NCBI RefSeq assembly: GCF_965276875.1 | Contig: NZ_OZ255701.1 | Span: forward strand, 4,313,108 to 4,377,107 | From: Lichenicoccus sp965276875 | GTDB taxonomy: Bacteria; Pseudomonadota; Alphaproteobacteria; Acetobacterales; Acetobacteraceae | Reading direction: 5' to 3' | Length of the DNA: 64,000 bases | Part shown: one piece after another, positions 1-8,219 of the stretch | Layout of the letters: each line of letters begins with the position of its first letter | Position numbering within the stretch: the stretch's first letter is position 1 | Notes under the pieces: generated by a model | The model's input: only the letters and a program-made list of their open reading frames with translations | Told to the model about the DNA's origin: nothing | Database searches by the model: none | Program-made: the position numbers and the translations under genes

Positions 1-2
1 TG

Positions 3-833
3 CTGCATCTTGGGCATGCCTTCTCCGCCCTCGTGGCGTTCAGCCGCGCGCGGGCTAACGGCGGGCAGTTCCTGCTGCGAGTCGAGGATATCGATGCCGC
101 GCGCTGTCGGCCGGCGTTCGCCGCGGCGATTGAGGAGGACCTTGCCTGGCTTGGGCTGAGCTGGGACGGCCCGATTCGGGTGCAGTCGCGACATCTTGCG
201 GAGTATGGCGCGGTGCTCGATCGCCTGCGCGGCGAGAAGCTGATCTACCCGTGCTTTTGCAGCCGCGCCGAGATCGCCCGGGAGGTCGCCCAATCGAGCA
301 GCGCGCCGCACGAGGGTCCCGACGGCGCGCCGCTCTATCCCGGCACCTGCCGCGGGATGGATGCGGGCCGTCGCGCGGCGCGTTTCGCCGAGGCCGCCCC
401 GCATGCCTGGCGGCTGGACATGCAGGCGGCCCTTGCGCGGCTTGGCGGCTCGTTGCGCTTTGAGGACGCCGATCGCCCGTCCGCGGAACGCTGGCAGGCC
501 TGCCGTCCAGAGCGGTTCGGCGACGTCGTGCTGGCGCGTAGGGACATGGCCGCCAGCTATCATCTCTGCGTCACCCATGACGACTGGGTGCAGCAGGTCA
601 GCCTGGTGGTGCGTGGCGAGGACCTCCGCCCCGCTACCGACCTGCACCGTCTGCTGCAGGCACTGCTGGGCTGGACGGCTCCAGCCTATGTGCACCATCA
701 TCTGCTCCGCGACGCATCCGGGCGCCGGCTTGCCAAGCGCGACCAGGCGTCCACCTTGCGCGCCCTGCGCGAGAGCGGCGCCACATCATCCCAGGTGTGG
801 GCCCAGGTGCGGGCGGCGGCGGGCGAATGCTGA
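3..833 (+). CDS. gluQ: Glutamyl-Q tRNA(Asp) synthetase, 5' end cut by the window edge
   Basis: Attaches glutamate to the queuosine base of tRNA-Asp. It is a paralogue of the GluRS catalytic domain without the anticodon-binding part. The open frame runs in from the left edge, and the first codons in the window encode HLGH, the HIGH-type ATP-binding motif, so only about the first 20 codons are missing. A CxC...Y...C zinc-binding pattern (CFCSRAEI, then YPGTC) follows, and RLAKRD near the end is the KMSKS-like loop. The GTG at 33 lies downstream of HLGH and cannot be the true start. 276 residues are visible, matching the short GluQ rather than full-length GltX. The stop is 17 bases before the next gene's start. 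Confidence 0.9.
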   Translation: MHLGHAFSALVAFSRARANGGQFLLRVEDIDAARCRPAFAAAIEEDLAWLGLSWDGPIRVQSRHLAEYGAVLDRLRGEKLIYPCFCSRAEIAREVAQSSSAPHEGPDGAPLYPGTCRGMDAGRRAARFAEAAPHAWRLDMQAALARLGGSLRFEDADRPSAERWQACRPERFGDVVLARRDMAASYHLCVTHDDWVQQVSLVVRGEDLRPATDLHRLLQALLGWTAPAYVHHHLLRDASGRRLAKRDQASTLRALRESGATSSQVWAQVRAAAGEC

Positions 834-850
834 TCTCGGAAGGAGCGGCC

Positions 851-2347
851 TTGTCTTTTGCAGCAGAGCCCGGGAATCCGCTGCTTTATCAGATCAATAC
901 CCGCGTTCTGCTGACCAGGATGTCGCGGACCTTCAACCGCAGCACCGGCTTCGACGATATTCCCGACGAGGCCCTATATGCGATCGCAGCCCTCGGCTTC
1001 GAGTGGGTATGGTTTCTCGGCGTCTGGCAGCTCGGCGATGCCGCCCGGACCGTCTCGCGCACCCATGCGTCCTGGCAGCAAGGCTTCCGCGACGCACTGA
1101 GCGATCTCACGCCGGATGATATCAGCGGCTCGCCTTTTGCCATCGCCGCCTGGCACGCCGATGACGCGTTCGGCGGCCCGGCCGCGCTGGGCCGACTGCG
1201 CCAGCGGGTGAATGCCGCGGGCCTGCGCCTGATGCTCGATTTCGTGCCCAACCATCTCGCCCCCGATCACCCCTGGGTGCACGACCGGCCGGAGCTGTTC
1301 ATGCGCGGCACCGAGGCCGACTTGGCCGCGGATCCCGAGAACTGGACACGCATCGAGACGGCGGCCGGACCCTGCGTCCTGGCGCATGGCCGCGATCCGT
1401 ATTTCCCCGGCTGGCCCGACACCGTCCAGCTCGACTACAGCAACCCTGAGACGCACGCGGCGATGCGCGATGCGCTACTCGCAATCGCCAGGCAATGCGA
1501 CGGCGTGCGCTGCGACATGGCAATGCTGCTGCTGCCGGAGGTGTTCGAGCGCTGCTGGGAGCACCATCTCAAGGGACGGCGTGTTGCCTCGTTCTGGGGC
1601 GATGCAATTCGCGCACTGCGTACGACCGCGCCAGGCTTCGGCCTGCTGGCGGAGGTCTATTGGAACCTTGAGCCCGAAATGCTGCGTCTGGGTTTCGACT
1701 GGGCCTACGACAAGGGTCTGTATGACGCGCTGCGGGCGAGCGACGGCGCCCATGTTGCGGCTCTCCTGGGCCGCGCGCAGGAGGTCCAGTCGCGATCGGC
1801 CCGCTTCCTGGAAAACCACGACGAGCCGCGCGCGGCCGCAAGTTTTCCGCTGGCCCAGCACAAAGCCGCGGCCGTCCTGAGCTTTTGCACGCCGGGGCTG
1901 CGGCTGCTGCATCAGGGACAGCTTGAAGGTGCCCGTGTCCACATCCCGATCCATCTCGATCGTGGCCCGGATGAGGCCGTCGATCTGTCAATCCACGAGT
2001 TCTACCTCGACCTGCTCGCAGCCCTGCGCACGCCTGCTTTGCACGACGGCCGGTTTACGCCGCTCCCGGTGGCAGCCGCCTGGGAGGGCAACCCGAGCCA
2101 TGAAGCCTTCGCCGCCTTCGCCTGGTCCGACGAGACCGGCCCAAGGCTTCTCTGCGTGGTAAATTATCGCGAGCATCGCGGCCAATGCCGCGTTCGCCTC
2201 GACGCGCCGGGGCTGGTTGGGCGGGCGGTCTCGTTGACGGACCGGCTGGGCCCGGAACATTATTCCCGCGATGGCAGCATGCTGGCGGGCGAGGGGCTCT
2301 ACCTCGACCGGCCGGGCTGGGGGTATAATTTGTTTGCGATTGCTTAA
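851..2347 (+). CDS. GH13-family alpha-amylase-like glycosidase
   Basis: Cytoplasmic alpha-glucan or trehalose-type glycoside hydrolase of the TIM-barrel GH13 family, about 498 aa. The four family motifs appear in order: DFVPNH near residue 130, DGVRCDMAM near 216 (catalytic Asp), LLAEVYWN near 266 (general acid Glu) and ENHDEPR near 320. There is no signal peptide. The TTG at 851 is preferred because GGAAGGAG lies just upstream; the longer reading from 797 would overlap gluQ by 37 bases. Substrate cannot be told from sequence; the short C-terminal beta domain and the YQINTR opening resemble uncharacterised alpha-amylases of alphaproteobacteria. A hairpin (GCAAGGCC/GGCCTTGC, 2349-2367) follows the stop directly. 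Confidence 0.85.
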   Translation: MSFAAEPGNPLLYQINTRVLLTRMSRTFNRSTGFDDIPDEALYAIAALGFEWVWFLGVWQLGDAARTVSRTHASWQQGFRDALSDLTPDDISGSPFAIAAWHADDAFGGPAALGRLRQRVNAAGLRLMLDFVPNHLAPDHPWVHDRPELFMRGTEADLAADPENWTRIETAAGPCVLAHGRDPYFPGWPDTVQLDYSNPETHAAMRDALLAIARQCDGVRCDMAMLLLPEVFERCWEHHLKGRRVASFWGDAIRALRTTAPGFGLLAEVYWNLEPEMLRLGFDWAYDKGLYDALRASDGAHVAALLGRAQEVQSRSARFLENHDEPRAAASFPLAQHKAAAVLSFCTPGLRLLHQGQLEGARVHIPIHLDRGPDEAVDLSIHEFYLDLLAALRTPALHDGRFTPLPVAAAWEGNPSHEAFAAFAWSDETGPRLLCVVNYREHRGQCRVRLDAPGLVGRAVSLTDRLGPEHYSRDGSMLAGEGLYLDRPGWGYNLFAIA

Positions 2348-3676
2348 AGCAAGGCCAGGGGCCTTGCCTCATAGGCGCTAGGATAAGGCAAGTTTCGCGC
2401 TTTCGGATTGGGATTGGCGTTTTCTTGGTGGTTCGGCGAGGCGCCTTGCGGCGCGTGCGCTGGTGGTGCGGCTTTGCCGCTGGCGTGTTCGGGCGAAGAG
2501 TGCGCATTGCAGCCGTCGGTGTCCTCTTTGCCAGCTCCGCCAGAGGCTCGCCATGCGCCATTGGCCGGCGTGTGGCTCAGGGGGGAGAGTCGAGACCTTC
2601 GCCCAGCGAAGTCTCGATCAGGGCGGGTGGCGATCAGGTGGGCCAGCAACCAGGTGCGGGCCAATCTGGAGTCGGAGGCGTGCAGCTTGGCAAACCCGCC
2701 GAGGCTTTTCAGCCGCTTGAATGCCAGTTCCACCTGCCAGCGCATGCGGTAGAGCCTGACCACCTGCTCGGCGGTGGCCTGCTCCGCCGACAGCGATGTG
2801 AGCATCATCATGAAGCCTGCGGTGCGCAAGGTGCGCGGGTCGGTTTGGCTGCCGTTGCGGCTGGCTTTGCGATACAGGCGCCGGTGCTGACGCTCGACCG
2901 CCTCTGGCGGCTTGCGGGCGATGATCAGGCGTGCCGCCACGCGCTTGCGCCCATCGCCGACAAAGACTGGATGCTCCACCACGGCCGCTGTGCTGTCGGG
3001 CAGGACTGTCAAAAGATCGAAGCCGTGGCCCTTTATGTCAAACAGGCGCACCGAACGCCAGCCGATCCGGGTGATGAAATCGGCGCCGTTCATGCGGGCG
3101 TGAGCGAAGTTCCGCACCCGCGCGTAGCCGCGATCCTGGACCAGCACGTCACCGGGCCTGACCGACACGCAGCAGAGCGCCTCGGCGGTTTGCGCCTCGG
3201 TGATGACAAGGTCCGTGAAGCAGCCACGCGCCGGCTCGTAGCGGGCGTGCAAGCGCCAGTCGCTGCGGTCGCTGCTGGGCAGCGAGACCGTGGACCCGTC
3301 CACCATGCTGAGCCGCAGTTGGCCGCCGGCAGGGGCGTCGCCGCGGCGGTCGGCCATCAGATGGTTGAGGATGTCAGCCAGATAATCCCCGGCATTGCGC
3401 AGCCGCTCGAGCAGCGACACGTCACACGGATCGGCGATCCCGGCTCGGTGGCAAAGCTTGCCGTTGACCGCAGGGGCAGGCCTCCCGGCCCATACAGGAA
3501 GCCACATGCAGCAGATCGGCAGCACTACGAACGCGCCGCCTGCGCAAAAGCGCTTTGTGGCGTAGCGCGCTCTGCTCCAGATCCAGCAACGACGAGAGGT
3601 GTCGAACAACACTAGTGCAGCGACCCAAACAGACCTTTCAGGTCTGTTTGGGTCAAAGCTGCACGTTGTCAGTATG

Positions 3677-4501
3677 CTAGAGGGTGTTATGGACTCTCAT
3701 CAGGTCTGCGGCATGCTTGAGCATGTATCCGACGAATGCGATCACGTGGAAGCCGGCGAGTGTTTCGGCGTAGCGCTCGTAATCTTTGACCAGTCGGCGG
3801 CAACGTGTGGCCCAAGCAAAGGATCGTTCCACGACCCAGCGCCGTGGCAGGAGAACAAATCCTCGCTTTGCCTCCGGCAATTTGACGACGTGCAGCGCGA
3901 TGCCCTCGGCTGCTGCGGCGTCTGCGGCCGCCTCGCCGGTGTAGCCCTGATCGACATAGGCGAGTTTGACATTGTCGCCCGTGGCATCCTGGATGTCGGC
4001 GGCGAGGCGTTTTACTGCGGCACGGTCACCGACATCAGCCGGTGTGACGTGCAGGGTGAGCAGGTGGCCGAGCGTGTCCACGGCCATATGCACCTTCGAC
4101 CCTCGTTTGCGTTTGGCACCGTCATAGCCGGCGCGAGTGCCGCTCTCCGGCGTCGAGCGCAGGGTGCGACTGTCGATGATCGCCGCCGTTGGCTCCTCCG
4201 CCCGGCCAGACGCCAGGCGCAGCAATGCGCGCAAGTCTTGGGCCAGTGTCTTAAAACATCCCGCGGCCAGCCATCGTTGGGACTGCTGATACACGGCCGC
4301 CCAGGGGGGAAAGTCGTTCGGCATGGCACGCCAGGCAATCCCGTAGCGAATAACGTAGCGCAACGCGTTGAACAGCTCCCGCAAGGAGTGCTCACGCTGA
4401 GGGGCCGCCTCGGTCATCAACGTCAGATACGGGACCACCAGCGACCATTCCTCCTCGCTGACGTCAGAAGGATAGGGCTTGCGAACCGGAGTGGGGCACA
4501 T
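3677..4501 (-). CDS. IS5-family transposase, intact
   Basis: 274-aa DDE transposase. An N-terminal DUF4096-type helix-turn-helix region (SDVSEEEWSLVVPYL...RYVIRYGIAWRAMPNDFPPW) is followed by the catalytic domain with Asp in IIDSRTLRSTPES, Asp in AYVDQGYTGE and Glu in VVERSFAWATRCRRL. The frame is open from ATG to a TAG that uses bases 3677-3679, that is, target sequence next to the terminal repeat. So the last codons depend on the insertion site. No frameshift is needed, unlike many IS427-group members that split the gene in two. Confidence 0.9.
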   Translation of the reverse strand: MCPTPVRKPYPSDVSEEEWSLVVPYLTLMTEAAPQREHSLRELFNALRYVIRYGIAWRAMPNDFPPWAAVYQQSQRWLAAGCFKTLAQDLRALLRLASGRAEEPTAAIIDSRTLRSTPESGTRAGYDGAKRKRGSKVHMAVDTLGHLLTLHVTPADVGDRAAVKRLAADIQDATGDNVKLAYVDQGYTGEAAADAAAAEGIALHVVKLPEAKRGFVLLPRRWVVERSFAWATRCRRLVKDYERYAETLAGFHVIAFVGYMLKHAADLMRVHNTL

Positions 4502-4546
4502 CCATCTCCATTAAGCGGCCACCGCGCGAAAGTACATAACACCCTC
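3680..4546 (-). mobile_element. IS5-family insertion sequence, complete
   Basis: 867 bp bounded by the perfect inverted repeat GAGGGTGTTAT (3680-3690) and ATAACACCCTC (4536-4546), with TA (inside CTAG) repeated on both sides at 3678-3679 and 4547-4548. It carries one intact transposase gene on the minus strand, whose stop codon lies in the target duplication. Size, ends and a T(N)A/CTAG target fit the IS427 group of IS5. It is inserted in the left part of the MITE-like element and looks capable of movement. Confidence 0.88.
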
Positions 4547-4558
4547 TAGGGCACCTTA

Positions 4559-5725
4559 TACCGACCGTCCCGGTGCCTGACTCGCAGGGGTTCCCAAGAG
4601 GCGCGAGGTCTGATTCTCTAATGCTGCCGCTGGTTCGCGGCGTTGGAGATGCAATATGGCGGTAGCGATTACCCGATTGGAGTATGACGCGGCTGGGCTA
4701 CGCGATTTGGCGGTCAGGAGCCGGGATGCGGCGCAGAGCCGACGGCTTTTGGCCATCGCCATGGTGCTGGATGGCGGCAGTCGCGAGCATGCCGCCCGGC
4801 AAGCTGGCATGGATCGGCAAACGCTACGTGACTGGGTGCATCGCTTTAACGAGCTCGGCGTAGACGGCCTGATATCACGCTGTGCTCCGGGCCCGGCACC
4901 GAAGCTGACGGCGGCGCAGATGGAGGAGCTGCGAGCGCTGGTGCTCGCGGGTCCAGATCCCGAGCTCCACCATGTGGTGCGCTGGCGTTGTGCCGACTTG
5001 CGTGACGAAGTTGCGCGCCGCTTTGGGGTCGTCGTTCAGGAACGTGCCGTCGGCAAATGGTTACGCAAGCTTGGGCTAACCCGCCTGCAACCGCGTCCCT
5101 ATCACCCGAAAAAGGACCCAGCAGCCGAGGAGGCTTTTAAAAAACTTCCGTTCCTTGTTGAAGCAAGCGCTGCTCGGCACGGCCATCGGTATGCCGGTTG
5201 AAATTTGGTGGCAAGACGAAGCTCGGGTCGGCCAGCAGGGCACGCACGCTTATGTCTGGGCACCAGTCGGTGCACGGCCTCTGATGGTGCGCGATAACCG
5301 CCACGACTCGGCCTACATCTTCGGCGCAATCTGTCCACAGCGCGGTGCTGGGGCTGCGATGATCACACCCGCAGCGAACACAGAGATGATGAACCTGCAC
5401 TTGGCTGAAATCAGCACGCAGGTGGCACCTGGCGCTGTTGCAGTGCTCCTTTGCGACCGCGCGGGCTGGCACCAGCCGGGCGCTGACCTACAGGTTCCCG
5501 ACAACATCAGGCTGCTTCATCTGCCGCCCTACAGCCCCGAGCTAAACCCAATGGAGAATGTCTGGGACTACCTGCGGCAAGCTCTGCGCCACCGTCTGGG
5601 GTAGCTATAACGACATTGTTGAGGCCTGTCGGAGCGCGTGGAATTGGTTGATCGACGATCCGACACGCATCCAGTCAATCGGGACACGGCATTGGGCAGA
5701 GGTCAATGTCTAGGACGGCTGGTAT
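4559..5725 (+). mobile_element. IS630-family insertion sequence, decayed
   Basis: About 1,167 bp between TA dinucleotides at 4557-4558 and 5726-5727, the target duplicated by IS630/Tc1-type elements. The ends match as inverted repeats with two mismatches: TACCGACCGTCC at 4559-4570 and the complement of TACCAGCCGTCC at 5713-5724. It lies ten bases from the IS5 element, inside the same MITE-like sequence. The transposase gene inside is disrupted, so movement would need a helper. Confidence 0.8.
4656..5713 (+). pseudogene. IS630-family transposase, frameshifted twice
   Basis: The first frame (4656-5201) encodes the helix-turn-helix half (MAVAITRLEYDAAGLRDLAV..., HAARQAGMDRQTLRDWV). After the tract TTTTAAAAAAC (5135-5145) family similarity continues one frame over as KKNFRSLLKQALL...PVEIWWQDEARVGQ, with the catalytic Asp in WWQDEA, a second acidic region at VAVLLCDRAGWHQ and the Glu in LNPMENVWDYLRQ. 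The A-rich tract could be a programmed slip or a deletion. A second break, one extra G in GGGG at 5598-5601, stops the protein early at 5604. The missing tail SYNDIVEACRSAWNWL...HWAEVNV is readable in the next frame to TAG at 5711-5713. Confidence 0.82.
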
Positions 5726-5863
5726 TAGACCCAGACAAAGCTGTTCGCTTTGTCTGGGTCGGTGCACTAGGCCAATGATCGAGGCGGGCAGATGCGCTTC
5801 GCATCTGCCCCTACAATCCTCCCGATTCGTAGCCTGTCAAGCCTATCCTAGCGCCTATGAGGC

Positions 5864-6193
5864 TCTGCCCCATCGATACGCTTCGTGGCTGGATTCCGAC
5901 AAAGGCTAGCGTGGAAGGACCGGACTGGTGGAGACCGGATCTAATATTTCTTTTTTATCAGGGTCGGTCCAAACTCGTGAGTGCTTCTCGTTTCTCCATC
6001 GATCCCGGCCGATTTCGAGAAAATCGATTTGGGAACGGATTTTGGGAAAGCGGTGTGGACCGCTGCGGCCCCAGAACCTTAAGGTGGGGGCTTCCCGCTG
6101 GCCGTTCGTTTATGGGAAGGCAGCGACCGTTGCATACGCCCGTCGCTCAGGCCCAGCGGATTTGATGATGCCTTCGAGGAGTTGCAGGACGAA
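5864..6193. other. Gene-free stretch beside the IS cluster
   Basis: 330 bases with no protein I recognise. Bases 5867-5915 contain pieces resembling the dispersed hairpin repeat (TGCCCC, AAAGGCTAGC). The rest has short open frames on both strands without family features and lower GC than its surroundings, so it may be the eroded remnant of the sequence that the IS4-family element entered. Confidence 0.5.
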
Positions 6194-6988
6194 TTACCCT
6201 ACCTGCCCCTGGTCCACGTGCAAGGCGAAGCCGGACACGCCAGAGTCGCCCAGCTCTGGCCGCAACTCCAAGCTGGGAACCTGGTAGTCGCCACCGTTCT
6301 GCATTCGATAGGGTATGGGCGCAGCGGTTTCGATGGTCCGCATCCTCTCCTTCAACTGATCTGCCACCCGCCGAAAGCCGGCCTCATCCATCCGGTCCAC
6401 GCGGTAGGCCACGAAGGACGGCAGGACGGTGTAGCCGGGGTAATAGAGGATGCCATGATTGATCGGGAACAGGATGTCCTCGATCGGGCCGTTCACGCCG
6501 CGCGGGGCGTAGTGCGTCGCCCAGCCGCCCACGGTCACGATCAGCATCGCCCGCTTGCCGGCCAGTGTGCCCTCGCCAAAGCGGTCGCCCCAATGCGTGT
6601 CGCTCCGTTCGCCAACTCCGTAGGCGAAACCGAAGGCATACACGCGGTCCACCCATCCCTTGAGGATGGCCGGCATGGAGTACCACCACAGCGGAAACTG
6701 CAGGATCAGGGCATCGGCCCAGAGCAGCTTCTCCTGCTCGGCCTTCACGTCCTCCGTTAGTGCCCCGGCAGCGAAGGCCTGGCCTGATGCACCAGCCACC
6801 CGCAGCCGCTCGTCCGGTGCCACGCCCGGAAAGTCCGATCGATCGACGGCCGCCTTCCATCCATCGGCGTAAAGGTCACTGACCCGGACCTCATGCCCCT
6901 GTGCCTGCAACTCGGCCACTGCAACGTCGCGCAGCGCGCCGTTCAAGGAGTGGCGTTCCGGGTGGGCGAAAACGAGAAAAACCTTCAT
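6194..6988 (-). CDS. NAD(P)H-dependent oxidoreductase, flavodoxin-like fold
   Basis: 264-aa FMN/FAD-type quinone reductase of the NQO1/MdaB/KefF superfamily, expected to transfer two electrons from NAD(P)H to quinones or similar acceptors in the cytoplasm. The N-terminus MKVFLVFAHPERHSLNGAL is the nucleotide-binding start of the family. QFPLWWYSMPAILKGWVDRVYAFGFAYG (residues about 96-123) contains the conserved WW-P-K-W-D-R flavin-site pattern, and TVGG follows. It is 29 bases downstream of the alcohol dehydrogenase gene on the same strand, so the two are probably co-transcribed. The last 40 residues extend beyond the usual domain end but show no sign of frameshift. Confidence 0.85.
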   Translation of the reverse strand: MKVFLVFAHPERHSLNGALRDVAVAELQAQGHEVRVSDLYADGWKAAVDRSDFPGVAPDERLRVAGASGQAFAAGALTEDVKAEQEKLLWADALILQFPLWWYSMPAILKGWVDRVYAFGFAYGVGERSDTHWGDRFGEGTLAGKRAMLIVTVGGWATHYAPRGVNGPIEDILFPINHGILYYPGYTVLPSFVAYRVDRMDEAGFRRVADQLKERMRTIETAAPIPYRMQNGGDYQVPSLELRPELGDSGVSGFALHVDQGQVG

Positions 6989-7017
6989 GGTGGCCTGTTG
7001 CTGCTGGTCGGGGTTTG

Positions 7018-8025
7018 TCAGAATTCGACGACGATCTTGCCGAAATGGCCGCCAGACTCCTGGAGCCGGAAAGCGTCCACGATCTCGGCCAGAGGAAAGG
7101 AGCGGTCGATCACCGGGTGGCCATGGACGGCGTCGATGCCGCGGATCAGGTCCAATTGATGACGGCGGCTGCCGACGATCAGGCCCTGGAGCCGTTGCTG
7201 CCGCGCCATGAGCATGGCCGTCGGCACGGCGCCCGCCCGGCCGGTCAGCACGCCGATCAGCGAGATGTGGCCGCCCACGCGCGCGGCCCTGATCGATTGC
7301 GCCAGCGTGCCCGGGCCGCCCACCTCCACGACGTGATCGACGCCGGTGCCGCCGGTCAGGTCCCTCACCCGATCGCCCCAGTTCTCGTCCCGGCGGTAGT
7401 TGATGCCGTGCGCGGCGCCCATCGTGCGAAGCCGCTCCAGCTTCTCGTCGGAGGAGGAGGTCGCGATCACCGTGGCCCCAATGGCCCGCGCGATCTGCAA
7501 CGCGAAGATCGACACGCCGCCCGTGCCGAGCACCAGCACGCTGTCCCCAACCTTCAGGCCGCCGTTGACCACCAGGGCGCGCCAGGCGGTCACACCGGCC
7601 GTGGTCAGGGTCGCCGCGGCGGCGTGGCTCCAGCCGGCCGGCGCACGCGTGAAGGACGTGGCCGGCGCCACCACGACCTCCCGGGCAAAGCCGTCGATCC
7701 CGTCGCCCGGCGTGGTGGCGAAATCGGCAAGGGTGGCCTCACCGTCCAGCCAGGTCGGGAAGAAGGTCGATACGACGTGGTCGCCGGGCTTGAACCCAGT
7801 GACCTCGGAACCGACCGCCTCCACCACCCCGGCGCCATCGGCCATGGGGATGCGCCCATCGGCGGCCGGCAACCGTCCCGTCACCACGCCCAGATCGTGG
7901 AAGTTCAGGGAGGTGGCATGCACGCGCACGCGGATGGCATCCCGTCCGGGATCGCCGGGATCGGGGAGGTCCACCGACGTCAGGCCGTCGAGCCCTTGCT
8001 GCGGATGAGCCTGGATGGCCTTCAT
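7018..8025 (-). CDS. Zinc-independent alcohol dehydrogenase / quinone oxidoreductase (MDR family)
   Basis: 335-aa medium-chain dehydrogenase/reductase. The GroES-like half holds SLNFHDLGVVTGRLP and GVVEAVGSEVTGFKPGDHV. The Rossmann half holds VLVLGTGGVSIFALQIARAIGATVIATSSS (residues about 165-195) for NAD(P)H. The catalytic-zinc cysteine and the structural-zinc lobe are absent, placing it with NADPH:quinone reductase-like enzymes. The ATG at 8025 has GAGGAG upstream and overlaps the stop of the MFS remnant as ATGA. Substrate unknown; its place in the island suggests work on an unsaturated aldehyde or ketone. Confidence 0.87.
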   Translation of the reverse strand: MKAIQAHPQQGLDGLTSVDLPDPGDPGRDAIRVRVHATSLNFHDLGVVTGRLPAADGRIPMADGAGVVEAVGSEVTGFKPGDHVVSTFFPTWLDGEATLADFATTPGDGIDGFAREVVVAPATSFTRAPAGWSHAAAATLTTAGVTAWRALVVNGGLKVGDSVLVLGTGGVSIFALQIARAIGATVIATSSSDEKLERLRTMGAAHGINYRRDENWGDRVRDLTGGTGVDHVVEVGGPGTLAQSIRAARVGGHISLIGVLTGRAGAVPTAMLMARQQRLQGLIVGSRRHQLDLIRGIDAVHGHPVIDRSFPLAEIVDAFRLQESGGHFGKIVVEF

Positions 8026-8219
8026 GCGAGTGCTCCTCGGCTGCGCGAGGGCAGCCATTGCAGGACGGTTGCCGTCGCCGACACGACCAGGACGGCGCCG
8101 AGATAGGCCTGGGTCGTGCCCAGGAAGCCGGTGAGCGAAACGGATAAGCCGGCGGCGATGGGAGGAACGCTCAGGGACAGGTAGGTGACCAGGAAGATCG
8201 CCGCGAAGAGTTCCGCGGT
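8022..8219 (-). pseudogene. C-terminal remnant of an MFS transporter
   Basis: About 65 codons read as two membrane segments (ELFAAIFLVTYLSLSVPPIAAGLSVS and AYLGAVLVVSATATVLQWL), the typical last helices of a major facilitator permease. There is no start codon or upstream part: immediately upstream lies the 3' end of the broken FAH gene. The stop overlaps the alcohol dehydrogenase start by four bases (ATGA), so the intact transporter gene was once translationally coupled to it. This looks like a deletion scar joining two formerly separate genes. Confidence 0.65.

Larger units (their letters stand above)
3616..5766. mobile_element. MITE-like palindromic element (about 113 bp) split by IS5 and IS630 copies
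   Basis: Flanked by a direct CTAG duplication (3612-3615 and 5767-5770) that splits the IS4 transposase reading frame. The termini are inverted: TGCAGC then a 33-bp imperfect palindrome (3622-3654) on the left, and a 33-bp palindrome (5728-5760) then GGTGCA on the right. Both palindromes open with GACCCA(A/G)AC and close with its complement. Deleting the two inner elements and their TA duplications leaves about 113 bp with no coding capacity. It may be a non-autonomous derivative mobilised by an IS5-type transposase, since CTAG is a target of some members of that family. That assignment is inference. Confidence 0.65.
2390..5804 (-). pseudogene. IS4-family transposase, interrupted and frameshifted
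   Basis: DDE transposase remnant. The first 12-13 codons (ATG at 5804, MRSASARLDHWPS) lie to the right of the nested insertion. Joining across the CTAG duplication continues in frame into VVRHLSSLLDLEQSAL at about 3612, showing one ancestral gene. The signature Y-x2-R-x3-E-x6-K of the family is intact as YRMRWQVELAFKRLK near 2750-2710. At least two further frameshifts are visible: one near 3480-3540 between SAADLLHVA and AGIADPCDVSLLERL, and one or more near 2560-2650, where the C-terminal AGQWRMASLWRSWQRG reads in another frame. The long open frame 2344-3612 is therefore a chimera of frames, not a working protein. Confidence 0.85.
2366..5863 (-). mobile_element. IS4-family insertion sequence carrying nested insertions
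   Basis: The ends are a near-perfect inverted repeat of about 23 bases: GCCTCATAGGCGCTAGGATA at 2366-2385 and its complement at 5844-5863. Removing the nested insertion (3616-5770, one CTAG copy kept) leaves about 1,343 bp, the usual size of an IS4-family element. Bases outside both ends resemble the dispersed hairpin repeat (AGCAAGGCCAGGGGC on the left, TCTGCCCC on the right), so the element probably landed in a copy of it. No clear target duplication is visible, and the GGGGC/GCCCC just outside makes the exact ends uncertain by a few bases. Confidence 0.8.

Noticed and set aside
2349..2367. Hairpin after the GH13 gene as an intrinsic terminator
   Set aside because: There is no T run after it, and it overlaps the IS4 left end and the dispersed-repeat fragment, so a terminator role is not supported.
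2425..3615. 396-codon plus-strand frame over the IS4 transposase
   Set aside because: Reverse-strand shadow of the transposase; the minus strand carries the YREK motif.
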